Source: Gambelia wislizenii | Lineage: Eukaryota > Chordata > Lepidosauria > Squamata > Crotaphytidae | Reading direction: 5' to 3' | DNA: 64,000 nt | NCBI GenBank assembly: GCA_030847615.1 | Contig: JAUMIR010000001.1 | Coordinates: forward strand, 366,040,687-366,104,686 | Shown: positions 1 through 11,539 of the stretch, piece by piece | Layout: every line of letters begins with the position of its first letter | How positions within the stretch are numbered: position 1 is the stretch's first letter | Notes under the pieces: generated by a model | Told to the model about the DNA's origin: nothing | The model's input: the letters and a program-made list of their open reading frames with translations, nothing else | Databases searched by the model: none | Program-made: the position numbers and the translations under genes

Positions 1-81
1 ATCTATTTTAGTAACTTTTGAGAAATGAAAAAGCAAATATTTACTTTTTAAAAAATTGTAACGGTAACGGTAACTGTGAGA

Positions 82-275
82 GTCAGTGTGGTGTAGTGGT
101 TTGAGTGTTTTCTCGGTAAGATTTCTTCAGAGGGAGGGTTCCTTTTGCCTTCTTCTCAGGCTGAGAGAGAGTGACTTGCCTATGGTTACCCAGTGGGTAG
201 TTATGGCTGAGTGGGGATTCGAAGTCTGGTCTCCAGAGTCATAGTCCAATGCTCAAAGCACTACACCACACTGGC
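82..275 (-). mobile_element. tRNA-derived SINE, head-to-head inverted composite
   Basis: A tRNA-like SINE head (GTGTGGTGTAGTGGTTTGAG) runs forward at about 82-109. It is followed directly by a second copy of the same family in reverse orientation (about 113-275), which ends in the complement of that head (CTACACCACACTGGCT). The reverse part holds the usual SINE body, including the complement of the segment resembling a tRNA B box. The whole is a fold-back structure. The forward head is only about 28 bp, so an inverted duplication or template switch is more likely than two independent insertions. The BovB-like tail is missing. Confidence 0.75.
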
Positions 276-2750
276 TGTCTTAAACTATTTGTAGTTGTCT
301 TTAATTGCATTACAGTTTTTACTGCGCACTAATTGATTTTGTGTCCTAGCAAAGCTACGTAGTTAGGGTAAGATAGTGACTGTACAAATGTGTTAAATAT
401 ACCATCCTAAGCATCTATGTGCTTGCTCAGCAAATTAGTCTCCAAATATGCCAAGAGGTTTATATTCCATGGTTGAAACACACACACATATATATACATA
501 CAGTCAACTATTTTTAGAATATTCTGGCTGTGTTTCAAAGCTATTAAAAATGTTTGATTAAAATTAATAATGACTAGTCATCCAACACCCTCACTCTGAA
601 CTTTCAACAGCTCAACATATGTACAGTATACGAAATTAATTTTACATTGCCTCATAATTTTCCAATATGATCCTTAAAATGATTCATAGCTGCGGATGAA
701 AAGCCCAAACAGAAGGTCATGGGATGGGTCACAGAATGTCTGCCAATAACAAAACAGCCTTCCTAAGGCATGCACATACAAAAGAGACAACAACACTACA
801 AGTATCTCAGGAAAATCCAACCATAAATATACTGCCAACAGTTTAAGAAAATAGTTAAAAATCACTAGGTCTACAGCATATCAATATTTTTAAAATATCT
901 AGAATCTCATTACAAACTTTATGTAGACATTTCTTCTTTTTCAGTTGAAACCTCCTAAGTTTGCCTGTTGTTCTGTATCCCTCCACACATTCCTCAATGA
1001 ATAACGTTTTGGCAAATGCAACTGTCAGATTAATTTGCTTGGGGGTGAGGGAGAGAAGGGATCTGTCATTCCACTAAAACAAGTACAGTAACCAAAATGA
1101 TGATATACAACACTCCCCCCCTTTCGTGTTTTGCCCCAGAACATGCAAAATAAAAATATTACCACACACTATTCTGCTGTACTCTAATTAAAAGCATTTA
1201 TTCCTTCAGGCACCTTTCAACACACTGCATACACTCTAAAAGTATGGAATGAACACACAATCTTTTCTTTCCCACCCCCATCCTCCACAAATCCCAATGC
1301 CTGACAATACTGCAATGTGAGTTCAAACCACTTCCATTATGAGTCTTTAAGGATACAAAACAAAACAGAAGATCCATGACTGGAGATTTTCAAAAGGCTA
1401 AATGCAGCTATAACAGACTCTTATTTCAAAAGCACCAATTGCACTTTCTGTGTACCACGGTCCAACTCTTAAAAATCACATCCCCTCAGGGCCTCAGTTT
1501 AAATGTCAAAACCAAGAATGTTAAACACATTCACAATACTTTCACACATAAATATTTAGGATCATGTCCTGGTCACTTAAATCAGCATATTGTCTGGCTT
1601 GGCCTTGCAGGTGTGCTTTAGTGTTTGCGTGGGAAACTATTAGTTTGAATCCCCTAGCTTTTGGCTAATTCTAATCATTTTGGCAAGGTTATTTGCAAAG
1701 GGGCCATTTTTCTGTTAGTTTAAGCATCTTATTTTAAGGTGTCTTCATTTCAGTCTGATGTTTTTAACCAGACTATTATTTTTTCATTGATTTCAATGCA
1801 AAGAAGCTCAATTATCACCTTCAAGTGTGCCTGATCTCTGTGCTTTCTCAGAGAAGAGAAAAGTTCACTTGACACCTGCCCTTCTGGCCATTCCTATTTC
1901 ACATATACTACAGTTGAACCTGGGCACCGATAACATATGCCAGTGCCATATTCTGCTTCAGTCTCCCTCAATCTCCATGCCCACCTGTGAGCAGAAACTA
2001 TTTGTCCTTAAACTGGGGAGTAAAAGGGCCATGGCCCCTCATAGCTAAAAGCAATGTTATTGCTACTCACCTAGTATAGGCAGCAATTACTCATTCTAAG
2101 TTTAGGAGGAGTTTTGGCCAGTAGACATATTATGTGCTCCTCCCATGTCACTCGTGATGACTGGCACTTCAACCCTGTGTCTACTCTCATAATTCCCAAG
2201 GAGGGGGCAAAATAGTCTTTTTTGCTTTCTCTTAGCATATACAGTACAGTATAGCTTCAAAGAGGGTGATAGCACTGACCACCCCCTAATTAACCCCCTT
2301 TTCACTGATATTTTTAAGTCCTATTCATTCCAAACAGAGCCTTTTTTGTTTTTCTTTGGTGGCATTGCCTAATGATGTCCCCAAACAATCAGTTATGGAC
2401 TGCATTCAATCCACTAACCAAGCCAATTCTTAATAGCTTTCAAAGCTCAGCATGTTAGGCTGTCCTGTGTGAGATTTTTTGACTTGTTGTGGTTTATAAG
2501 GGGAACATTCAGACCCAGGCTAGGAGCACCAGAATTTTTTTTACACTTTATTTCTATTTTTACTTCTTAAAGTTAAATGTCTGGGTGAGAGTGAGGGAAT
2601 ATGGCGGCAACATCAGAACAGAGGAACTGTGGAGTAGAAGAGGTAACATCTTGAATATATAACCCCGGAACTTAGTCTTAGTTACTTTTTATTGTTCTTT
2701 AAGTTCTGATTGGTGGGATGCAAACGGCTGGAATTACTGCTCTGCTTAAC
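276..2750. other. No gene or clear repeat recognised (AT-rich, non-coding)
   Basis: Only short open frames without recognisable motifs occur. A small CA/TA-rich stretch lies near 480-500. I see no tRNA, no recognisable mobile element and no convincing exon with splice signals. Confidence 0.6.
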
Positions 2751-2754
2751 CATG

Positions 2755-2862
2755 GAAAAGTTACTTTTTAGACTACTACTGCCAGAATCCCATAGCCATT
2801 AGCAGTGGCCCTGCTGGCTGGGGAATCTGGGAGTTGTAGTTCAAAATATAACTAGTCTAAGC
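2755..2862. mobile_element. Short palindromic MITE (CTGGGAGTTGTAGT family)
   Basis: The imperfect inverted repeat starts AGTTACTTTTTAGACTACTA and closes with GGGAGTTGTAGTTC...ATAACTAGTC. The complementary blocks around CAGAATCCC and GGGGAATCTGGGA form the palindrome. Related copies in this window lie near 15,030-15,110, 21,064-21,165 and 61,930-62,045. This is a non-autonomous DNA transposon by structure; the superfamily is not assigned. Confidence 0.6.
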
Positions 2863-3206
2863 TCTGATTTAAGCCCAAAATTGGCCTAGTTTGGACCAAG
2901 AAACTCTAATTCAGACCAAGATTCAAATCAGTGCTTCTCATACTATCAGATGTGGATAATCTGCCATTTTCCTCCCAGTTTGCCAGAGACTGGTACCATA
3001 TTTGTGCCCATTGTCTGCAACTGTTTCTTTCCTTCCAAAAAAATCCAGGGACCAGCAGCTGCTGACTCATTACCTGGCACTGGTGGTCTACTGTGACCAT
3101 CACTCTTTCATACCCATATGACATAGTTCATTCCTAACTTTGAGATTTCAGCAAGTATTTGAGCTGAAATGAACATAATGAAAGGATTTTCAACATATGC
3201 CTTGAG

Positions 3207-4300
3207 ATTTTTTTCAGATACATTCAAGGCAAGAGAATGACCAAGGAGACAGTGGAGCTGCTGTTCAAAAAAGATGGCAAAATGCTAACAGATCACAGTA
3301 AAAAGGCAGAACAACTCAATACCTATTTTGCTTCATTCTTTTCCCAAAAAGAGAACTGTGTACTTCTATGCAGCAGCAGAGACCTTGGCAAGTGATCTGG
3401 GTTACAAATCAAGATTGATGGGGAGTTAGTCAGGAATCACCTTGCTAACCTAAACAAGTTCAAATCTGCAGGGCCAGACAAACTGCATCTAAAAATACTG
3501 AAGCAACTTACTGAAGTACTCTCTGAACCCCTTGCCATCATTTTGAGAAGTCTTGGAGAACAGGGGAGGGGGAGGACTGGAAAAGGGCAAATGTTAGCCC
3601 TCTCTTCCAAAAAAAAAAAAAAGAGAGAGAGAGAGAGAGAGCAAAAAAGATGATCCAGGAAACTACAGACCAGTCAGTATAACCTCAATACCAGGAAAAG
3701 TATTAAAACAGACTATACAGGAGTCCATCTGCAAGTTTCTTGATGACCGCGCAGTGATCAGTAGGAGCCAACATGCGTCCGTCAAGAACAAATCCTGCCA
3801 AGCTAATCTTGTACTGTTCCTTTTTTCAATCAGGTCACTAGTTTAGTAGATGGTGGGAATGCTGTGGATGTCATTTATTTGGATTTCAGCAAAGCATTTG
3901 ATAAGGTCTCCCATAATGTGTTGATTAGCAAACTGATTAAATGTGGAATAGATGGAAAGACAGATGAATCCGTAACTGGTTGGAAAAGAACCATAATTGA
4001 TTGCTGCACTTCAAACTGGAAGGCGTCTCGAGTGGACTGCCTCCGGATCCTGTCATAGGGCCATTACTATTTTTTAATAATGTTTAGCAACGGCTTAGAG
4101 GACGGGCTGGAGGGAATCCTTATCAAGTTTGCAGAGGACATTAAACTGGGAGGGGTGGCTAACATATTGGAAGATCAGAACAGAATGCAAAAGGACCTAG
4201 GTAAACTGTAAAATTGGGCAGAAATTAATAAAATGAAATGCAATAGAGACAAATGCAAAATTCTACCTTTATGTCACAAAAACCAAATGCACAGGTATAT
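3207..4300 (+). mobile_element. CR1 LINE fragment (ORF2 linker and N-terminal RT)
   Basis: The forward translation, broken by stops and shifts, reads MTKETVELLFKKDGKML, then KFKSAGPDK, NYRPVSIT and DVIYLDFSKAFDKVSHN. These are typical of the CR1 ORF2 linker and the first RT motifs. The same protein segment is encoded on the minus strand at 49.0-49.7 kb in the large CR1, so both belong to one CR1 family. The copy is truncated at both ends: there is no endonuclease, and it loses similarity soon after the motif NRDKCKILPLCHKNQMH near 4,290. A purine microsatellite has expanded inside it at 3,606-3,641. It is non-functional. Confidence 0.85.
3606..3641. repeat. Poly-A plus (GA)n microsatellite inside CR1
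   Basis: A run of A is followed by about ten GA units. It sits where other CR1 copies encode a lysine-rich stretch before NYRPVS, so it probably grew from an AAGA-rich coding segment. Confidence 0.9.
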
Positions 4301-4555
4301 GAGATTAGCCTGTTTAGCTCCTGGCAATTTCTTTGTTTGGAGGTTCCAATTATCATATGGAGTGGGCAGCACCTCCATAAGCAGGAGAGAGGTGGGGCAA
4401 TTATACCTATGTATTGATGTGACACAACTGCCTTTAACTGAAGCAGCCTTCTCCAAACATTGACCCTGTCTATATCTTCCCTCAGCCCTGATCTTTGGCC
4501 ATGCTATCCCGATCTGATGGAAGTTATAATCCAAAATTTATGCAGGATCCAGGTT
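4301..4555. other. Unassigned spacer between CR1 and BovB fragments
   Basis: No motif recognised. It separates two truncated LINE pieces, both in forward orientation. Confidence 0.5.
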
Positions 4556-5497
4556 ACAGATGAAAGTATAAAGGCAGGTTTACAGTTTAACATTAAGAAC
4601 ACAAAAATGATGACCACAGATGATTTACGTAACTTTAGAGTAGACAATGATGGCATTGAAATAGTTCAAGATTTTCCATACCTTGGCTCAGTCATTAATC
4701 AGAATGGAGACTGCAGTCAAGAAATCAGAAGACAACTAGGGCTGCATCTGCACTGCAGAAATAATCCAGTTTGACAATGCTTTTAACTGCCATGACTCAA
4801 TGCTATTGAATTCTGGGATTTGTAGTTTTGTGAGATACTGTATTTCGATTTCTCTGTCATAGAGCTCTGGTGTCAACAAACTACAAATCCCAAGATTCCA
4901 TAGCACTGAGCCATAGCAGTTAAAGCAGTGTCAAATTGGATTATTTCTGCAGTGCAGATGCAGCCTAGGGCTTGGAAGGGCAGCTATGAAGAAACTAGAT
5001 AAGATTCTGAAGCAGCAAGATATATAATTGAATACTAAAGTTAGGATTGTCCATGCCATTGTATTTCCCACTTGTGTGTATGATTGTGAAAGCTGGACAG
5101 TGAAGAAAGCGGATAGGAAGAAAATCAACTTCTTTGAAATGTGGTGCTGGAAAAGAGTTCTACAGATACCAGGGATTGCTAAAAAGACAAAGTCCTAGAG
5201 CAAATCAAGCCTGAAATCTCCTTAGAAGCCAAGATGACTAAATTGGGACTGTCATACCTTGGCCATATCATGAGAAGACATGACTCACTAGAAAAGACAA
5301 TAATGCTTGTTAAGGTAGGAAGAAGTAGGAAAAGAGGAAGACCACATTCCAGACAGATAAGACTCAATCAAGGAAGCCAGGGCCCTGAGTCTGCAAGACC
5401 TGAACAGGGCTGTTGATGATAGAGTGACTTGGAGGTCTCATTCCTGGGGTTGCCATAAGTGGAAGCCGACTTGACAGCAGTTGACAACAACAACACT
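4556..5497 (+). mobile_element. BovB (RTE clade) LINE 3' end, interrupted by a MITE
   Basis: The decayed translation contains FPYLGSVINQNGDCSQEIRR, then after the MITE LGRAAMKKLDKILKQQDI, FPTCVYDCESWTVKK, MWCWKRVLQIPGI and LGHIMRRHDSLEKTIML. This order matches the RT C-terminal region of BovB-type RTE LINEs. The 3' end carries the tail GTTGCCATAAGTGGAAGCCG...GACTTGACAGC followed by (CAA)n. The tRNA- and 5S-headed SINEs in this window end in a very similar tail, which supports BovB as their partner. There is an in-frame stop near 5,027 and a frameshift near 5,195. It is 5'-truncated and dead. Confidence 0.85.
4740..4965. mobile_element. Harbinger-like MITE with TAG target duplication
   Basis: The terminal inverted repeat GGCTGCATCTGCACTGCAGA is about 30 bp, with a palindromic core around CTGGGATTTGTAGTTT. 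It interrupts the BovB reading frame, so the empty site can be read directly: RRQLG-LGRAAM is restored when the element and one TAG are removed. That fixes a 3-bp target duplication, TAG at 4,737-4,739 and 4,966-4,968, which suits PIF/Harbinger rather than hAT or mariner. Related copies lie at 17,652, 28,919, 53,001, 56,190 and 63,448. Confidence 0.75.
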
Positions 5498-6569
5498 GGT
5501 TATGGAAAGATAGATTAGAGAACTGAAGGCCTACCTTGCAAAAGCTAAAATGTGAAGTTCAAAATCTTTTGAATCAATTATTTGGTCAAACTTTTAAATA
5601 GGATTATAAACACCTTCTCTTCTTGCCTTAGGAAAGCAACAACCTTTCAGAACTATTGCTAGGGGATCTTGATTGTCCTTGGCTTTAGTTTTGCAAATCA
5701 GTTTCCCCCAGCTGGTTGTAAATCCCTAAGAAATGCCAAAGCTTCCTTAATAGTACTTGCACAACACAACAATATTTACATTAGTTTTCTATGGTCCATC
5801 CAAGTTAGCTGGCAGTAAATGAAAACCAGCAGGGCTTCTCGTTCTGAATGTGTGTTCTAGAAGAAAACAAACAGGGGCAATGTAACACTGAAACAAAGAC
5901 TTGTCACACAACACTGGCACTTGTATTAACTTCTTTGTGTTGTTTTAACTTCTTTGTGTTTTTTTGTTTTTAATAGATTAGAATGCGCTAATCTCACAGA
6001 TTAGCAACCAGAGATTAGAAACAAGGTTGCTGATGGTCCAAGTGCCCAGAAATATCTCGCTGACTCCTTCACGTTTTCATCGCTTAAGTGATGCCCACAA
6101 ATATATTTTAAGTTTGGTCCTTCTTATTTCTTACCAGTACTGTGCATGAGCAACAGTCAGTTTCCACCAGAGATGAAGTACAAGGCCAGGATTAGTGTCA
6201 GTTTGGGGTTGGATTCTTATGGGAGCAGAAGGAAACCAACTCCAAAGACAACATGATCAAACTGAATAAAGCAATTCATTTTAGACAAGAACAGTCAAAG
6301 GGGGAAGGCACTCTTGAAGATAGTCTCATACTTGGGGCAGTCTTTTTAAAAGATGGGGGACAGACACTGTTGCAAAAATAACTGTTGCCTACAGAACCTT
6401 CTTGCAAAGGCCAGGGTGCTCAGCCAGTTCACCAAACAGTTAATGCTGAGGAAAGATAGGTCTTGTATATATGGTCAAAATAATCTGAACAGCAAGCAAA
6501 TGTACAGCAATCCGTTCATATGGGCTTGTGCATAAATACATGTCATTCAGAAGGAGGGCAGCCAAATCC
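5498..6569. other. No gene or clear repeat recognised
   Basis: AT-rich sequence with only short motif-less open frames. Confidence 0.55.
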
Positions 6570-7290
6570 ATGGCTAAAATCTGTGTGTGTCATGTCTGAC
6601 GCTTCGTCCGGATTTTTATAAAAACCTTAGTACGACATGTGAATGTGCAATCGTTTGAACTCTAGCATTTACACAGATACGAATAAGCAGCGTATTCTGA
6701 TTGGCTGGACAAGCATGGGGATGGGGCAAGCAAACAGGTAAAGTGCCTGCAGCTGCCATGTTAAATTTTCAGCTAAGCGAGGGTCTGGTAAGTCAACCAA
6801 ATGGCGAGCTTATACTCTTTTTTTCTTTCTTTTTTGTAAACACGAACTATCGCTTGTGCACACCACGGGAAACTGTTTTGTTTTTTTTAAATGGCGGCGG
6901 CAGATTTAAAATCACAAGTAAATCACTCACAGCCGCCATCTTGGCTAGGGGGTCATGCGAAGTTTAGGGGGGCTCTTTTTTTTAAAGCTATTTCAGTCTT
7001 TTATTTGCTCAATGGCATTAACTGGTTGCCAAACAAAAAGACAGATATAACAGCACATTTGTAACCAATTGGCATAACTCTGGCAAGACAGAAGGCCTAA
7101 CTGCCATGCCAATCTCTTGTGAAACTGCACTGTGTTGCATGACTTCCCCTAAAATGCTTAAAAAGAAAGAAAAAAAGAAAAGAAAGAAGGGGGCTGTTTT
7201 GACTGCGAAGGCAGGTCGCATCGTTGCAAATGCCTGCTTTTTCAGACATGTTCATATCCCGCCCCCCCCCCATATAGACAAGACCATAGT
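6570..7290. mobile_element. Possible relative of the 18.5-kb Harbinger-like element
   Basis: It shares arrangement with the element at 18,546-19,207: TCTGATTGG followed by a G-rich patch, an ATGGCGGC/GCCGCCATCTTGGC block, and ATATAGACAAGAC at the right side (compare ATCTAGACAAGCCC). The left edge near CATGTCTGACGCTTCG is uncertain and no target duplication is clear. A C8 run lies at about 7,262-7,270. Confidence 0.35.
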
Positions 7291-7299
7291 ATCCCATCA

Positions 7300-8083
7300 A
7301 GTTAACTTGTAGTCCTTTCAAAGAGGTTGTCTTGCAGCACCAGTGCTGTATCTTCTCCTGCTCTCTCATTTCTTTCACATTAGCCTTTTATCCACTGCTT
7401 TCTCTTTATCACTAATTTTTTAACGGAAAAGTTAAATGATGGTATCAAATAGGTGCTGACTCTTGTGATTTTCTCCTGGGTTTTGCCAAAAGTGATTTGT
7501 GGATATTGTTGTTTAAAACAATCATCATAGAACCATTTTGTCTGGTGCAAAAAGATGAAGTGTTCTTGAGGCTTTTAAAGTCACCTATAACTTTTGTTAA
7601 CAGCATCCTGTTCATTTCATTTGAAAGTAGCTGAGATACTAATGAAATGCAGCCCCTTACTTGCCCCTTGAGTAGCTTTCATTAACTTCTCCAATGTCAG
7701 TTCTTCTTCATTTGGGAGCAATTAAAAAAGGCTAATCAACAGGCAATTAAAGTGTATTTTAACACTCATCACCTGAGCACACTCAGCAGGGCAATACTTG
7801 CACACAGGATATGTTTAATTAACATTGGAACATAATTTTATTGGACAGGACTTAATAGAAAATATTACCAAAGGTATTTGGCCCTAGAAGATAGACATTA
7901 CTTGAGAATATATTAAGGACTATATTAAGTACTATGCAGAAGCTCCATGTTAATCCCACTTCCACCTAATTACAGAAAAGCAATCTCAGAAGCATTAAAT
8001 GACTGTAGTATAGAAGCTGCCTCTTCAATCCTAAACAGGAAGAATATGCTCTGTTTCTGCCTTTAGGGTTAATAATTAGGATT
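7300..8083. other. AT-rich unique sequence, possible conserved non-coding element
   Basis: No repeat is recognised. The stretch 7,560-7,960 is dense in homeodomain-like cores (CAATTAAA, TTAATTAAC, TAATCAAC) and has no long open frame, a texture often seen in vertebrate enhancers. This is a compositional impression only. Confidence 0.3.
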
Positions 8084-8130
8084 AGGCCCTCGTGGTCTCT
8101 TCCAACTCTGCACAATTCTATGATTCTATG
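8084..8130 (+). mobile_element. CR1 3' terminal stub
   Basis: GGCCCTCGTGGTCTCTTCCA and the terminal repeat ATTCTATGATTCTATG match the ends of the longer CR1 copies at 11.3 and 38.6 kb. It is about 47 bp, an extremely 5'-truncated insertion. Confidence 0.85.
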
Positions 8131-9124
8131 AACTGGTGAGCCCTTTGTTAGGACAATATTGAGACTAATGGAGGCAAGAGAAATGAGTTAGCACACATGC
8201 TAAAATAATTGTTAATATCTATTTATCTTAGGTGTACAGATTTGTATATACATCAGAGGAATGCCCACTGTAATACACAGGACTCTCCACAAACTCACCA
8301 AACAGATAGTTGGAACAGGGTTTGTGGAAATCATTCAAGGAGAATACCTTTCAAGGCTATTAAGTATTGGTGAAACTATAGTCCTGGAAATTATGGGGAA
8401 ATGAACAAGTCCTTGAGCGTTCTGTGCCCAGTGAGGTCAAACTAGAACCAAGAAACTCCCCTTGTGTACAGTCCCATCCTAATTTTATCTTTTGCACAGA
8501 GGGACAGACATTTGAATTTCTACTAGTAAACATCCTACTTTGTCTGTGCAGGCAAACAGAAGGAGGTACTACGTATCAGGATCAAGCATATCTCTGCATC
8601 TGTTTGTACATATGTAGAAGCCAATTAGCTTTTGAAACCCAATCCTGTGCATGTTTACTCTGTAGGAAATCTTACTGGCTTCAGAGGCACTTATTTCCAA
8701 GTCAATGTGTACAAGCCTGTACATTCCAAATCAGTGTGCACAGTCTAAGTTAGAAAATGGTAATGTTTGAAAAACCGTCACCTTCTCAAATGTCACTGAG
8801 CCAAACCATAATGTCTTTATCCACTTTGGTTTCAGGCAAAGCTCTTGTTCTCAAGAATAGATGTTTTGCTGGAGTGAAACAGACAATTCCTGTAATAGAC
8901 TGTGGGAAAGCTCACCAGCAGCTTTCTGTTTGGGTTTCTTTCAGGGATTGTTATAAGAGAGCATGGGGCAAGGCCAGAGGTAGAGAAGCCGGCTGTGCAG
9001 GCATGATTTTACAGGTTGGTTCCGCATCAGCTGTATGCTGATTTAAAATGGCTATTTGCTATCTACATAGAAGAACATGAGTACCAGGTCAATGGGACCT
9101 CAAACTGGTTCATTCAATACTGCA
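8131..9124. other. No gene or clear repeat recognised
   Basis: Open frames of 94-109 codons occur, but they have no recognisable domain, no splice context and no coding-like pattern. Confidence 0.5.
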
Positions 9125-9402
9125 GATTTATTTTATTTTATTTAGGTATTTATACCCCGCTCTTCAGCTACAAAGGCTCTCAGAGCAGCTAACAAATTGT
9201 TAAGCAATAGTACTTTACACATCTACACCACGTTAAGCAGTTTCCGATGTGTGTTAGCTAATTGCCCCCACAAGCTGGGTACTCATTTTACCATCCTACG
9301 AAAGGATGGAAGGCTGAATGAACCTTGGAGCCCTTGGGATAGCACTTGCAACGTTGTGGCTGCAGTGCTGACATTTAACCACTGCGCCACCAGGGTTCCC
9401 TT
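9125..9402 (-). mobile_element. tRNA-derived SINE with L2-like tail, reverse strand
   Basis: On the minus strand it begins GGGAACCCTGGTGGCGCAGT (tRNA-like head), continues through TTCAGCCTTCCATCC and GAGTACCCAGCTTGTGGGGG, and ends GAGCGGGGTATAAATACC plus an A/T-rich tail (TTTTA repeats on the plus strand). The GGGTATAAAT ending resembles the 3' end of the L2 copies here, so L2 is the likely mobiliser (inference). It differs from the BovB-tailed SINE. A truncated copy lies at 22,066. Confidence 0.7.
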
Positions 9403-9536
9403 AGGATAGGAGGAGGAAACCTTTTAAACACAATCAGCATAGAATCTGGTCCCAGAGACATGTCTGATAACTAATTAGGGAATATAGGAAATCATCCCCA
9501 GCATTGGCAGTTGGGAGCTGCCATGTCAGAAGACCA

Positions 9537-9664
9537 GTGAATCCACTCAGGGTTTTAGAAGGCTTTAAAGGAGTTATCCAAGGTGTGGAATGTATTTTAG
9601 AAATAGGGCTCAACACTATGGATAGCTCCTTTAATATGAACTAAAAACCAGAGTGGAGTCACTG
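9537..9664. mobile_element. Fold-back (palindromic) interspersed repeat, copy 1
   Basis: GTGAATCCACTC...GGCTTTAAAGGAGTTATCCA is mirrored by TGGATAGCTCCTTTAA...GAGTGGAGTCAC, so nearly the whole 128 bp folds on itself. Other copies: 21,430-21,515 (partial), 24,713-24,845 and 62,573-62,705. Confidence 0.65.
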
Positions 9665-10191
9665 TCCTGCTGACATGGGGGCCACCAGCTGCTTCTGATC
9701 TCCAGGCACTGGTTCCTAGGGCTTGATGTCAGTTTACAGCATCTTGGATATTTACATGCACCTTATGTATTCTTCCAGTTAAGATCTGTAACTGAAACAA
9801 GGCTACTGTTAATATAGCCTATGCTTGGAATTTTCTCTGTTTACAGTCTAATTTAGGTTATACTAAATCCAATTAATAGAAGCCCTGTAAGGAAACAGCT
9901 GTTTGTGTGTTTATTTTGCTGCAACATGCTGCTGTTCCTAAGAGTGAAGATGGCTTCCAGACCACATTGCTATACTCAACGAACCATTTCTGATGTGTAA
10001 TTCCCTAATTCTAGCCTGCTTAACTGCTTGTGAAATCATTCAAATATACAAGATGTAAATCTGTTTCAAGGATTAGTTACTGTAAAGCTTTCTATATGTT
10101 TCTTCTCTTGCTTCCGAATGTACTGATCTACTGCAAAAACTTGAGCAGGTAAAACGAAAAGCAAAAAATACCCACTTGCCTATGTTTATTA
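9665..10191. other. No gene or clear repeat recognised
   Basis: Unique-looking AT-rich sequence; nothing supported. Confidence 0.5.
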
Positions 10192-10283
10192 AGTGTGCAT
10201 GCTGTAGGGGTTAGAGTGTTGGACTGGGATTTGAGAAATATAGGTTCTGCTCCCCACTAAGCCATAACTGGATGACCCTGAAC
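10192..10283 (+). mobile_element. Old fragment of tRNA-derived SINE
   Basis: The head GCTGTAGGGGTTAGAGTGTT, then GGACTGGGAT, and AGCCATAACTGGATGACCCT follow the family at 15,384-15,628 with substantial decay. The tail is absent. Confidence 0.55.
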
Positions 10284-10593
10284 CAAAAACAACCTATTTT
10301 TTTAATGTACCTGGGGAAATTGAAAGATGTACTGATGTATTTTATCTGTGAAATCTCTGTCAAACAATTTCATTATCTTTAAGAATGGTAGCAGAGTCTG
10401 ACAGGCTTTTTAAGTGATCTTGAATATGGGCTTGCATTTTGTTGCTGGATTGGAATTGATGCTGGTATTGGAACGAATGGCTGCTTCTTTTAAAGAGACA
10501 TTGTGGCTGGATCAGGGTCTCCAAAATAATAATTTATCTGCTTTAATTTTAGCTATGCATTAATCTTATAGTTCCATAATTCAGGCAGTTTAC

Positions 10594-11223
10594 TTGTTAG
10601 GCTTGAGTTTCAATGAACCTACGTGCGAAAGGGATCTAGGAGTCCTAGTAGACCACAAGTTGAACACGAGTCAACAGTGTGATGCGGCAGCTAAAAAGGC
10701 CAATGCGATTTTGGGCTGCATCAGTAGAAGTATAGTGTCTAGCTCAAGGGAAGTAATAGTGCCGCTCTATTCTGCCTTGGTCAGACCTCACCTAGAATAC
10801 TGTGTCCAGTTCTGGGCACCACAATTCAAAAAGGATATTGACGAATTGGAGCATGTCCAGAGAAGGGCAACTAAAATGGTGAAAGCTCTGGAAACCATGC
10901 CTTATGAGGAGAGACTTGGGGAGCTGGGTATGTTTAGCCTGGAAAAAAGACGATTGAGAGGCGATATGATAGCCCTGTTTAAGTATTTGAAGGGATGTCA
11001 GGCTGAGGATGGAGCAGGCTTGTTTTCTGCTGCTCCAGAGACTGGAACACGGAGCAATGGGTGCAAGCTCCAGGAACAGAGATTCCACCTCAACATGAGG
11101 AGGAACTTTTTGACAGTAAGAGCTGTTCGGCAGTGGAACACACTCCCTCGGAGTGTGGTGGGGTCTCCTTCCTTGGAGGTCTTTAAACAGAGGCTGAATG
11201 GCCATCTGTCAGGGATGCTTTGA
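10594..11223 (+). pseudogene. CR1 ORF2 C-terminal fragment
   Basis: An open 209-codon frame encodes the C-terminal part of CR1 reverse transcriptase: [88 protein letters not shown] and SPSLEVFKQRLNGHL. The palm motifs (including the YADD box) lie upstream of the break and are missing, so it cannot act. The first few residues belong to flanking DNA, since similarity to the 37.5-kb copy starts at about 10,600. It is the least damaged CR1 tail in the window, with no stop or frameshift, which suggests a relatively recent insertion. Confidence 0.85.
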
Positions 11224-11304
11224 TTGTGATTTCCTGCATGGCAGGGAGTTGGACTGGATGGCCCTCGTGGTCTCTTCCAACTCTACAATTCTATGATTCT
11301 ATGG
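10600..11304 (+). mobile_element. CR1 LINE, 5'-truncated
   Basis: It holds the ORF2 C-terminus followed by a short 3' UTR (GGCCCTCGTGGTCTCTTCCA) and the terminal ATTCTATGATTCTATG repeat. It is about 705 bp of an element that is normally about 4.5 kb. A reverse-strand SINE abuts its 3' end. Confidence 0.9.
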
Positions 11305-11480
11305 TGACACTAAGGTGACCCTATCACAGGGTTTTCTAGACAAAGTATGTTAAGAAGTGGGTGGCAATTGCCTTCCTTTGACACTGAGAGTGTAACTTGC
11401 TGAAGGCCACCCAGGTACTTGAACCCTGGTCTCCCAGTGTCTTAGTCCAACACTCAAACCACTACAGCACATTGGCTCTC
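11305..11480 (-). mobile_element. tRNA-derived SINE (BovB-tail family), reverse strand
   Basis: Read on the minus strand, the head AGCCAATGTGCTGTAGTGGT leads into TTGGACTAAGACACTGGGAG and the usual body, ending near ATAGGGTCACCTTAGTGTCA. It starts immediately after the CR1 terminal repeat. The final CAA-rich tail is missing. Confidence 0.8.
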
Positions 11481-11539
11481 TTAATCTCGTTGACTGACCT
11501 CTTCTTCAGATGGCAAGGAAGCAGCAGGATAAGAATATA

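Noticed and set aside
8424..9041. Adjacent open frames of 109 and 94 codons
   Set aside because: No motifs, no shared frame and no splice or promoter context.
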